NCBI GenBank assembly: GCA_023395515.1
Contig: JAEWZB010000048.1
Span: 1 to 17,073, forward strand
Reading direction: 5' to 3'
DNA from: Bacillota bacterium
GTDB taxonomy: Bacteria > Bacillota > Syntrophomonadia > Syntrophomonadales > Syntrophomonadaceae
Length of the DNA: 17,073 nucleotides
Shown here one piece after another: positions 1-6,552 of this stretch. Each line of letters opens with the position of its first letter. Positions within the stretch are counted from its first letter, which is position 1. The notes beneath the pieces were generated by a model. The model had not been told where the DNA came from, searched no databases, and saw nothing but the letters and a program-made list of their open reading frames with translations. The translations under genes were made by a program, and so were the position numbers.

Positions 1-564
1 CCCCGGAATAGGCGGATGATTAATCTCCGGCAGCACCGCTACAACAGCCGGCAATTCTGCCTTAACCGTATCCATACAATCATCTAATTTTCTTACCGCG
101 ATCAAGGTATTTCCCTTGATTTCTATATTATTTACCGAAGTTATTACTGGAAAATCTAATAACGCTCCTAATCTCGGCGCAGTCTGTCTGGCATAAGTGT
201 CACTTGCTCCTTCGGCACATATTACTAAAGCCACATCTTCTATTTTCTTAATCGCCGCCGCCAACGCCATAGCCGTCATGCGTCCATCTGCACTAGCAGA
301 TTTTTCGCTATTAACAAAATAGCCTTCCTCCAATCCCCGGGATAAAGCATCCTTTAACGATGGTTTAGCACCGGAATTGCCAAAGGTTAAGCCTACTGCT
401 TTCCCCTCAAGTGCTGCAGCTGCATTTACCGCAGCTTCAATCGCATTTTTGTCATAATCACTAATTTTACCTTTGCCATGGTGCAGATTAACTGATAAAT
501 CGGAGTTTACTTTAATATCCGCTTCATCTATTACCCATTTATAACAGGCAACAATATTAGCCAT
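1..564 (-). CDS. fixA: Electron transfer flavoprotein beta subunit, FixA/YdiQ type (3' end outside window)
   Basis: ETF beta subunits pair with an alpha subunit (FixB/EtfA) to carry electrons between acyl-CoA dehydrogenases or similar flavoenzymes and a membrane or ferredoxin-linked acceptor. I translated 188 codons with no stop; the frame runs off the left edge, and the family is usually about 250-265 residues. The protein begins MANIVACYKWVIDEADIKVN, followed by KISDYDKNAIEAAV, and later has LVICAEGASDTYARQTAPRL and LPAVVAVLPEINHPPIPG. From memory these match the FixA/YdiQ branch (E. coli FixA: CYKCVPDEQDIAVN, GDGSSDLYAQQ, LPAVVAVSTDINSPQIP) better than ordinary EtfB, which has a GRQAIDGDTAQ segment here. 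The ATG at 564 is preferred because GGGAGGA ends 10 bases before it; an ATG at 573 sits almost on that ribosome site. Expression appears to depend on the sigma-54 promoter just upstream. The partner fixB is expected beyond the window. Confidence 0.88.
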   Translation of the reverse strand, partial: MANIVACYKWVIDEADIKVNSDLSVNLHHGKGKISDYDKNAIEAAVNAAAALEGKAVGLTFGNSGAKPSLKDALSRGLEEGYFVNSEKSASADGRMTAMALAAAIKKIEDVALVICAEGASDTYARQTAPRLGALLDFPVITSVNNIEIKGNTLIAVRKLDDCMDTVKAELPAVVAVLPEINHPPIPG

Positions 565-625
565 TGGCTTCATTCCTCCCTCTCTGATAACCTAACCGCA
601 AATCGTCTGGCTTCAATTTTATATG

Positions 626-641
626 AGCAAGAACCATGCCA
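626..641 (-). promoter_or_regulatory. Sigma-54 (-24/-12) promoter of the ETF beta gene
   Basis: On the minus strand the sequence is TGGCATGGTTCTTGCT. It matches the sigma-54 consensus TGGCACGNNNNTTGCW at all fixed positions except one (T for C), with the GG and GC elements 12 bases apart as required. Transcription would start near 615, leaving a leader of about 50 bases before the ATG at 564. The adjacent gene encodes a sigma-54-dependent activator, which supports the call. Confidence 0.82.
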
Positions 642-790
642 ATATTAATAAGCCCATTCTATAGACATTTCTTTATATAGCTTTTATCAAAAACTGTTAT
701 GCGCATCATCCATTTTGCAAGGAATATTGATACTACCGACTTAGAATGTGTAAAACAAATCATACAACTGTCCGCATTACATCGTTTAAT

Positions 791-831
791 AAAAAAGACT
801 TCGGAAATTTCAAATTTCCGAAGTCTTTTTT
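791..831 (-). terminator. Rho-independent terminator after the sigma-54 activator gene
   Basis: A 20-base inverted repeat is perfect on both sides of one central base (791-810 with 812-831). Its core is GACTTCGGAAATTT and it ends in a run of six T on the minus strand. It begins 24 bases after the activator stop codon. The A and T runs flank both sides, so it could also stop transcription arriving on the plus strand. Confidence 0.9.
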
Positions 832-854
832 CAAAAAGTATATTATCTATTTAT

Positions 855-2723
855 TTAACCGGGACGATCAATCTCCAGTTTTTCCATCTTGCGATACAAG
901 GTCTGGCGTGTCATACCTAAGACCTTGGCCGTTTGCGAAATATTACCCGCATAATTTTTTAGATAATTCTCAATAATTTCTTTTTCTACTTTATCCTTGC
1001 TATTTTCGAGTAACTGGGCATCATGTCTGTCTCCATGCTGGTAAGTTGCGGGGTGGTCTTCAAAATAGAGTTCTCCATCTTTAGCTAAAATAAAAGCCCG
1101 TTCTATAGCATTTTCTAATTCCCTGGCATTACCCGGCCAATTATAGCGCATCAACTTTTTCATATCCGATTCATTAATCTTAATTAAGGGGATTCCTTCA
1201 TAGTGGCATAACCGCTTAAGTATATATTCCGCTAATAAAGGAATATCACCTTTACGTTCCCTCAGGGGCGGTATTTTAAGAATAACAACATTTAAGCGGT
1301 AATATAAATCTTCCCTAAAGGTACCCTTTTCCACCTCCGCCTTTAAATTCCTATTGGTGGCGGCTATAATACGGACATTAACCTTCTGCGGGGAATGTCC
1401 CCCTACCCTTATTACGGTTTTATCTTGCAGAAATCGCAATAAACTAACTTGCATATCCATCGGCATCTCACCTATCTCGTCCAAAAACACCGTACCCCCA
1501 TCGGCAATCTCAAATTTGCCCGGGCAACCCCTCTTTAGAGCTCCGGTGAATGCACCTTCTTCGTAGCCGAATAACTCGCTTTGCATGAGCTCTGCCGGAA
1601 TAGCTCCACAATTTATGGCCACAAACATACCTTTTCTTCGACTTTCCCTATGTATAGCTTCTGCAAAAAGTTCTTTTCCCGTCCCACTTTCCCCTTGAAT
1701 TAAAACTGTAGCAGTAGATTTTGCCACGCGCTTGGCTAATGATTTAATATGAGCAATCTCTGGAGTTTCGCCGATAATCCTGGCGAAAGGTGAATCAGTT
1801 TTTATTTCCAGGGTGTTACGGTCTTCTTTAGCGGGAGGTAGGGCCTCATAGTTAGGTTTAATAAACCAGAGTTCTAACTGGGTACCATAGGAGGTGTTAA
1901 TCGGTTGTTTAGAAATCTGACAAGGAAAATACTCATCCCAAATTCCAATCAGGTACTGCTCGTTAACTTTTTCATCCGAACTTTCGTATGAAGCCCGGGA
2001 AATAAGGTTGTCTATATGCATACCTTTTATAAATTCCTTATTACTAACCTTTAATAGCTCCATACATTGGTCATTTATATTTATAATTCGGGCGTTTTCG
2101 TCTAACATCAAAACATATTGGGGAATAGCATTTATAAAGGCGCTGGTATATTCGTCCAGCATAAGCACATATTTATATCTTTGTTGTAGTAGTTGAGCTG
2201 CGAAATAGAGAATATTGGATACTTCGGGACTAATCGGTTTATAATCGCTAACCCCCCAATAAAATTGAATAATACCTTGTTCATCAAAAATGGGGATTAT
2301 TTGTGAGCGTAAGCCATTATCATAGTGAACTTCAACAATATTTCCCATATTTACCAATCGTCTTAGTTGATCATTATTATTGATTAATTCGGCAGCCGGG
2401 CAACGATAGCCTACCACATCTTCAGCTTGACAAGATATGATTACCCCATTAATATCCGTAACAATTAATTTCATGTCTTGTCCGAGACGTGCGGAAGCTT
2501 TTTTTATAAGTGGAGCAACAAATACAATAGTACTGTAACACTCCATCAACCTCCGCTGTAAATCTTCTTTATCCACCCTATGGTTACTAAAATTAACCTG
2601 CACCTCTAACTTGTTCTTCAACAGTTCTTGCGCCATCTCCGTCCCCAATTCATAGGGGATAAGATTATCTTTCCGGTTTTCATCCCACAATATTTCCCAA
2701 CCATCAAAGTTCGATAAAATCAT
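855..2723 (-). CDS. Sigma-54-dependent transcriptional activator (GAF-PAS-AAA+-Fis HTH)
   Basis: A 622-residue bacterial enhancer-binding protein that would use ATP to open sigma-54 RNA polymerase promoters. Residues about 20-180 look like a GAF-type sensor similar to the AcoR group, and about 194-290 a PAS domain. The AAA+ domain spans about 315-545, with Walker A GESGTGKE (344-351), the sigma-54 contact loop GAFTGA (390-395), Walker B GGTVFLDE (409-416) and NWPGNARELENA (528-539). A Fis-type helix-turn-helix lies at about 593-615 (NISQTAKVLGMTRQTLYRKM). There is no response-regulator receiver domain, so control is probably by direct ligand binding rather than phosphorylation. The ATG at 2723 follows AAGGAGG by 9 bases. 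The gene has its own promoter and terminator. Its closest target is likely the ETF beta gene immediately downstream. The ligand cannot be told from sequence. Confidence 0.93.
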   Translation of the reverse strand: MILSNFDGWEILWDENRKDNLIPYELGTEMAQELLKNKLEVQVNFSNHRVDKEDLQRRLMECYSTIVFVAPLIKKASARLGQDMKLIVTDINGVIISCQAEDVVGYRCPAAELINNNDQLRRLVNMGNIVEVHYDNGLRSQIIPIFDEQGIIQFYWGVSDYKPISPEVSNILYFAAQLLQQRYKYVLMLDEYTSAFINAIPQYVLMLDENARIININDQCMELLKVSNKEFIKGMHIDNLISRASYESSDEKVNEQYLIGIWDEYFPCQISKQPINTSYGTQLELWFIKPNYEALPPAKEDRNTLEIKTDSPFARIIGETPEIAHIKSLAKRVAKSTATVLIQGESGTGKELFAEAIHRESRRKGMFVAINCGAIPAELMQSELFGYEEGAFTGALKRGCPGKFEIADGGTVFLDEIGEMPMDMQVSLLRFLQDKTVIRVGGHSPQKVNVRIIAATNRNLKAEVEKGTFREDLYYRLNVVILKIPPLRERKGDIPLLAEYILKRLCHYEGIPLIKINESDMKKLMRYNWPGNARELENAIERAFILAKDGELYFEDHPATYQHGDRHDAQLLENSKDKVEKEIIENYLKNYAGNISQTAKVLGMTRQTLYRKMEKLEIDRPG

Positions 2724-2774
2724 TTACCCCCGCCTCCTTGCAACTACAAAAAACGTCGATATAGGCTTAGTTTT

Positions 2775-2803
2775 CATATAACACTTATATATTTTTTAGT
2801 CAA
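2775..2803 (-). promoter_or_regulatory. Predicted sigma-A promoter of the activator gene
   Basis: On the minus strand TTGACT (2803-2798), a 17-base spacer and TATATG (2780-2775) match the -35 and -10 consensus at 5/6 and 4/6. Transcription would start near 2768, giving a leader of about 45 bases. Another -10-like TATAAC lies upstream near 2806 but has a poor -35. Confidence 0.55.
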
Positions 2804-2815
2804 GTTATACTTTTA

Positions 2816-2849
2816 ATGAGGATATAAGCAAAGGCGTGCTTTTCCTCAT
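2816..2849. repeat. Nested inverted repeat upstream of the activator promoter
   Basis: ATGAGGA (2816-2822) pairs with TCCTCAT (2843-2849), and inside them AAGCA (2826-2830) pairs with TGCTT (2837-2841) around a six-base loop. It sits 13 bases upstream of the predicted -35 and is not followed by a T run on either strand. An operator or activator site is more likely than a terminator. Function is not shown. Confidence 0.4.
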
Positions 2850-2878
2850 ATTGATTAAATGCCTTTTATCCCATATAC

Positions 2879-2916
2879 AAAAAAAGGCGAAGCTTAGAAT
2901 TATCTAAGCTTTCGCC
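2879..2916 (-). terminator. Rho-independent terminator after the DUF1232 gene
   Basis: On the minus strand GGCGAAAGCTTAGA pairs with TCTAAGCTTCGCC (one bulged A) around a short loop, followed directly by seven T. It starts immediately after the stop codon of the DUF1232 gene. Confidence 0.92.
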
Positions 2917-3318
2917 CTACACATCTACCGTTTCCCCTCGAGATTTTTTTACTAGTTTGGAATGAACTCCGGGAGGTAAAAATCTAACCGCCAGGTCCGT
3001 AATGTTTTCTATGGTTATGATTAAATCATCATTACCATCCCAATATTCTAAAATCACTTCCTGTTCTACACTATCCATTAGCCGTTTTAATACTAGAGCA
3101 ACCAGCAGCAAATCATCTATTTGCCCTAAAAAGGGAATCATGTCCGGCAATAAATCCCACGGGGATAAAACATAAGCTACCGTAGCCGCTAACAAAGCCT
3201 TGTCAGTTTTCGTAACCCGTTCATCCTGAAGCAGCCGATATATTAATTTAACAAAGTTAGGAATAAATAATAGGGCTTCCTTCATAGCATTTTTAGCTAA
3301 AATATTATCCATCTTCAC
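2917..3318 (-). CDS. DUF1232 (YkvA-like) small membrane-associated protein
   Basis: The DUF1232 signature is clear: AATVAYVLSPWDLLPDMIPF followed by LGQIDDLLLVALVLKRL, a hydrophobic hairpin with the conserved SPWDLLPD and the acidic IDD turn. The molecular function of this family is not established; B. subtilis YkvA is a member. I place the start at the GTG at 3318, giving 133 residues, because GGGGAG lies seven bases upstream. The frame is open to a TTG at 3354, but that has no ribosome site. The gene follows rodA with a short gap and ends at a strong terminator, so it is probably cotranscribed with rodA. A role near the envelope is only suggested by this neighbourhood. Confidence 0.82.
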   Translation of the reverse strand: MKMDNILAKNAMKEALLFIPNFVKLIYRLLQDERVTKTDKALLAATVAYVLSPWDLLPDMIPFLGQIDDLLLVALVLKRLMDSVEQEVILEYWDGNDDLIITIENITDLAVRFLPPGVHSKLVKKSRGETVDV

Positions 3319-3357
3319 AACTAAGCTCCCCTTTTTAAAACTAGTATGCCACAAATA

Positions 3358-4494
3358 TTAAAATACTATTTTCTTACCCCGGACATTTACACTTAATATT
3401 ATACCTACCGCTATAATATTAGTTAACATGGAACTGCCCCCATAACTTAGAAAAGGTAACGGTATTCCGGTTATAGGCATAATACCAATTGACATCCCAA
3501 TATTTTCATAAACATGAAATAACCACATAGCTGATATGCCTAAAACAATTAAGGTACCATAAAAATCCTTGGCATTATAGGCAATATAAACGGCTCTTAA
3601 CAGTAACAGTCCATAAAGCATAATAATTAATGCTGCACCGATAAAACCTAATTCTTCCCCAATTACCGCATAAATAAAATCAGTATGATGCTCCGGCAAG
3701 AAATTTAACTGCACTTGGGTCCCGTTAAATAATCCCTTACCAATTAAGCCTCCTGACCCTATGGCAATTAAAGCTTGAATAGTATTCCAACCGGCTCCCC
3801 TTCCTCCCATACCGTCATCATAAGGGTCTATAAACATAGTTAGCCTTTTTATTTGATAATCTTCCAAAGGCAGAGACATTCCATATTGGAAATGCAGTAA
3901 TAAACACACGGCTATAAAAGCTGTCGCACCTAAAATTAAGGTAATCATAATTTTAGGGTTAGCACCGGCTACAAACATCATAACTATGGTAATTACAATA
4001 TATACTAAAGCAGTGCCTAAATCAGGCTGTAACATTATTAAGGCAAAAGGTACTCCCATAAAAACGAAGCAGGGTATTAGTTCAACTAAGGTATTTAACT
4101 CACCTTTTCTGCGATTTAAAAAATCAGCAAAAGCAATAATTAACATTATTTTAGTAAATTCGGCCGGTTGAAAAGCCGGCAACGGACCGAGGTTAATCCA
4201 GCCTACCGTTCCCCTTACTTCCTCCCCTAAAACCAAAACTAATACTAGTAAAAATAAGGCCAGGCCATATATTAGATAATTATACCGGGTCATCTGCGAG
4301 TAATCATAACGCATAATGAAAATAGAAATGCCTGCACCGATTATCAAAGCTGCTATTTGGGTTTTTAAATAATAAAAAGGGTTAGTAGAAATGGCATTAG
4401 TAGCACTTATTAATATAACTAAGCCAAAAGCTATTATTAAAGCCAAAACTATTAAAAATGGTTTATCTATAAACTTGAGCCTTTTCAGTTCCAT
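3358..4494 (-). CDS. rodA: RodA, SEDS-family peptidoglycan glycosyltransferase
   Basis: RodA polymerises lipid II into glycan strands in the elongation complex together with the class B penicillin-binding protein PBP2. The 378-residue product has about ten hydrophobic segments and the SEDS hallmarks: VGWINLGPLPAFQPAEFTK, GAGWNTIQALIAIGSGGLIG, FLPEHHTDFIYAVIGEELGF (containing the conserved aspartate of the active site) and PITGIPLPFLSYGGSS near the C-terminus. FtsW is the alternative, but the cell-shape neighbourhood favours RodA. The start is set at ATG 4494, preceded by AGGGGG with 10 bases between. The longer frame from TTG 4518 is rejected because that codon lies in the predicted -10 box. 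It has its own promoter, after the min operon terminator, rather than reading through from minE. Confidence 0.93.
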   Translation of the reverse strand: MELKRLKFIDKPFLIVLALIIAFGLVILISATNAISTNPFYYLKTQIAALIIGAGISIFIMRYDYSQMTRYNYLIYGLALFLLVLVLVLGEEVRGTVGWINLGPLPAFQPAEFTKIMLIIAFADFLNRRKGELNTLVELIPCFVFMGVPFALIMLQPDLGTALVYIVITIVMMFVAGANPKIMITLILGATAFIAVCLLLHFQYGMSLPLEDYQIKRLTMFIDPYDDGMGGRGAGWNTIQALIAIGSGGLIGKGLFNGTQVQLNFLPEHHTDFIYAVIGEELGFIGAALIIMLYGLLLLRAVYIAYNAKDFYGTLIVLGISAMWLFHVYENIGMSIGIMPITGIPLPFLSYGGSSMLTNIIAVGIILSVNVRGKKIVF

Positions 4495-4517
4495 AATTCG
4501 TTTACCCCCTAGACTCA

Positions 4518-4545
4518 ATTATATAAGTTAATAATTTCATGTCTA
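4518..4545 (-). promoter_or_regulatory. Predicted sigma-A promoter of rodA
   Basis: On the minus strand TAGACA (4545-4540), a 16-base spacer and a perfect TATAAT (4523-4518). The expected start near 4511 falls just before the ribosome site, giving a very short leader. It lies between the min terminator and rodA. Confidence 0.6.
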
Positions 4546-4600
4546 GCTATCAAATCTAGGTAAGCTGCAAAATTCCAATTATTATACTTTCCGATAATAT

Positions 4601-4623
4601 AAAAAACCGGGCATTAAGCCCGG
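4601..4623 (-). terminator. Rho-independent terminator after minE
   Basis: On the minus strand CCGGGC, a five-base loop and GCCCGG are followed by six T. It lies about 50 bases downstream of the minE stop and separates the min genes from rodA. Confidence 0.9.
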
Positions 4624-4675
4624 ATTTTCACCCCCATTCTATTCTGATTCTGCAGCAATCTTTTTATACGTTTTT

Positions 4676-4954
4676 TTATTCACCCACCACCTTCTTAAAT
4701 CCCCTCACCGGAATATTTGCTACTAAAGCCACGGAATTTTCTTCGTTTTCCAGGTTAACGATTAATTGTTCTTCATCTATATCCAGGTACTCGCGAATAA
4801 CTTTTATCAAATCCTCTTTTAAGGCATTAATAAACTCCGAAGATACTGAAGCCCTGTCATGTACCAGGACCAGGCGCAGCCGCTCTTTAGCTATATCTTT
4901 GCTATGCATAGATTCTTTAGTAAATATCTTATTAAGAATATCTAACAAAACCAT
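4676..4954 (-). CDS. minE: MinE, topological specificity factor for division
   Basis: MinE stimulates the ATPase of MinD and so drives MinCD away from midcell. The 92-residue protein has the family layout: a short N-terminal membrane-contacting segment (LLDILNKIF), then the anti-MinCD region AKERLRLVLVHDRA, and a C-terminal dimerisation domain (ALKEDLIKVIREYLDIDEEQ). Length is normal. The ATG at 4954 is used here; a TTG two codons further in (4948) would give MLDILNKIF, which resembles many relatives and stands at a better distance from GGAGGG, so the true start is uncertain. It follows minD by 10 bases and closes the minCDE unit. Confidence 0.93.
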   Translation of the reverse strand: MVLLDILNKIFTKESMHSKDIAKERLRLVLVHDRASVSSEFINALKEDLIKVIREYLDIDEEQLIVNLENEENSVALVANIPVRGFKKVVGE

Positions 4955-4964
4955 ATCCCTCCCC

Positions 4965-5765
4965 CTATCTGGCTAACTTTAACATCTTTCTAAAGCGGTC
5001 AGCGAAAGATGGATTTTCATCACCGGAAAGCATAGGCACATCTTGCCCGGTAATTCTGCGCGCAATTCTCCTATAAGCTGCTCCTGCCCGGGAGTTGTTA
5101 TCAGTTACGGCCGGCTCACCACGATTAGTTGATACTATTATAAATTCATCCTCAGGTACTACTCCTAATAAATCAATAGCCAGTATGTCTAAAATATCTT
5201 CAATATCCATCATATCTCCCCGTTTAATCATTTTAGAGCGCAAGCGGTTTATTATTAATTTAGGTTTTTTCAATCCTGATGCTTCTAATAATCCAATAAT
5301 CCGGTCTGCATCTCTAACCGAGGATACTTCAGGAGTTGCAATTACAATAGCATCATCTGCTCCAGCTATGGCATTTTTAAAGCCTTGCTCTATTCCGGCG
5401 GGACAATCAACTAATATATACTCAAAATCCTTTTTTAACTCATTAATTAAATTTTTCATTTGATGAGGGGTTACGGCTGACTTGTCTTTAGTCTGAGCGG
5501 CCGGCAAAAGACATAAGCCATCATATCTTTTATCCTTAATTAAGGCTTGTTTTATTTTACAATTACCATTAACTACATCCACAATGTCAAAAACTATACG
5601 GTTTTCTAATCCCATTACTACATCCAGATTTCTTAACCCGATGTCTGTATCGAGTAAGACTACCTTTTTTTCCATCATAGCTAATGCAGTTCCAATGTTG
5701 GCTGTAGTGGTAGTTTTACCTACACCACCTTTTCCAGAAGTAATAACTATAACCCTATTGTTCAT
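4965..5765 (-). CDS. minD: MinD, septum-site determining ATPase
   Basis: MinD binds the membrane when ATP-bound, recruits MinC to block FtsZ assembly away from midcell, and is released by MinE. The 266-residue product has the deviant Walker A GKGGVGKTT (residues 11-19), the LLDTDIGLRNLDVVMG switch region and the YILVDCPAGIEQGF Walker B region. The last dozen residues, FADRFRKMLKLAR, form the amphipathic membrane-targeting helix. The ATG at 5765 is preceded by GGAGG with seven bases between. minC lies 14 bases upstream and minE 10 bases downstream, so the three form one operon. Confidence 0.96.
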   Translation of the reverse strand: MNNRVIVITSGKGGVGKTTTTANIGTALAMMEKKVVLLDTDIGLRNLDVVMGLENRIVFDIVDVVNGNCKIKQALIKDKRYDGLCLLPAAQTKDKSAVTPHQMKNLINELKKDFEYILVDCPAGIEQGFKNAIAGADDAIVIATPEVSSVRDADRIIGLLEASGLKKPKLIINRLRSKMIKRGDMMDIEDILDILAIDLLGVVPEDEFIIVSTNRGEPAVTDNNSRAGAAYRRIARRITGQDVPMLSGDENPSFADRFRKMLKLAR

Positions 5766-5779
5766 GATTTAGCCTCCTA

Positions 5780-6409
5780 TCAAATTTTTAACTTTTCAAT
5801 AATAACTTTTCCGGCTCTAATTCGGGCCAGTTCAGGAGTCTTGATCACAATCGCCTCTCCATCGGGAGGGCGTGTAATGTGATTAGCAATCCGAATTTGA
5901 GTGGGATTAAGCCTATAAGCTGCTATTATGGCCATCTCATCACCGAAAGCTCCTGCATGGGCCATTCCTCGCAGATTTCCCATTACCAAGATATTTCCAC
6001 CAGCTATAATCTCAGCTCCGGGATTAATATCGCCTAAGATAACCACATTTCCTTCGGCAAAAACTTTTTGGCCTGACCGTAAGTTTTTGCATACTAAGTC
6101 GGTTTGTTCATAGGGGGACATTTCGCTGAATACATTAGTTTCACTTAGTTCCGCAGAAAACGATTCCGGGGGACCATTAGCCCTTAATTCTTTAAGATGT
6201 ATACCATAATCTAATAATATATCCTCGATTTCGCGAATTTGCTTCGTCGTAATCTGCTTGTCCCCTAAATCTATAACTATTTGCATTCCCCTACTATTTT
6301 CTAATTCTTCCAACCTTCTATTTAGCTCTTGTTTTATATCTGCGAAGGTATTAAATGCTTTTAAATTAATCACTAGATCTCTTTTTTTAAGAGCTGATAC
6401 TGCTGCCAC
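5780..6409 (-). CDS. minC: MinC, FtsZ-assembly inhibitor
   Basis: MinC is carried by MinD and inhibits FtsZ polymerisation. The 209-residue protein has a divergent N-terminal domain (about 1-105) and a well conserved C-terminal beta-helix domain with GDINPGAEIIAGGNILVMGN continuing into LRGMAHAGAFGDE (about 126-158), the site of dimerisation and MinD binding. The start is GTG at 6409, seven bases after GGGGG. It is the first gene of minCDE. The mrdA terminator lies just upstream, so a separate promoter is expected between about 6410 and 6480, but I could not identify a convincing one. Confidence 0.95.
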   Translation of the reverse strand: MAAVSALKKRDLVINLKAFNTFADIKQELNRRLEELENSRGMQIVIDLGDKQITTKQIREIEDILLDYGIHLKELRANGPPESFSAELSETNVFSEMSPYEQTDLVCKNLRSGQKVFAEGNVVILGDINPGAEIIAGGNILVMGNLRGMAHAGAFGDEMAIIAAYRLNPTQIRIANHITRPPDGEAIVIKTPELARIRAGKVIIEKLKI

Positions 6410-6484
6410 CTAATGACCCCCATCCTTTAAAAATCCATACCCTTACACTTCTATTATTTACATTTATTTCCTTTGGTGAAAAAT

Positions 6485-6522
6485 AAAAAAATAGGGGTTT
6501 TATTTAACAAAAACCCCTATTT
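6485..6522 (-). terminator. Rho-independent terminator after mrdA
   Basis: AAATAGGGGTTTT (6489-6501) and AAAACCCCTATTT (6510-6522) form a perfect 13-bp stem with an eight-base loop. On the minus strand it is followed by a T run. It ends the cell-shape operon about 30 bases after the mrdA stop and insulates minCDE. Confidence 0.88.
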
Positions 6523-6552
6523 CCGTCGTTTATGGCTAATAAAATTCCCCTA

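Noticed and set aside
699..976. Two plus-strand open frames between the ETF gene and the activator gene
   Set aside because: They run through the terminator hairpin and into the reverse of the activator's helix-turn-helix; the translations look random.
2826..2842. A GCACG...TTGC sequence upstream of the activator gene that resembles a sigma-54 promoter
   Set aside because: The spacing between the elements is one base short and the essential GG at -24 is replaced by AG; a sigma-A promoter fits better downstream.
3319..3354. Longer DUF1232 start at TTG 3354
   Set aside because: It has no ribosome site; GGGGAG stands seven bases before GTG 3318.
4495..4518. Longer rodA start at TTG 4518
   Set aside because: The codon lies in the predicted -10 box, and AGGGGG is spaced correctly for ATG 4494.
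6410..6480. Promoter for minCDE
   Set aside because: A promoter is expected after the terminator, but no -35/-10 pair with acceptable match and spacing was found.
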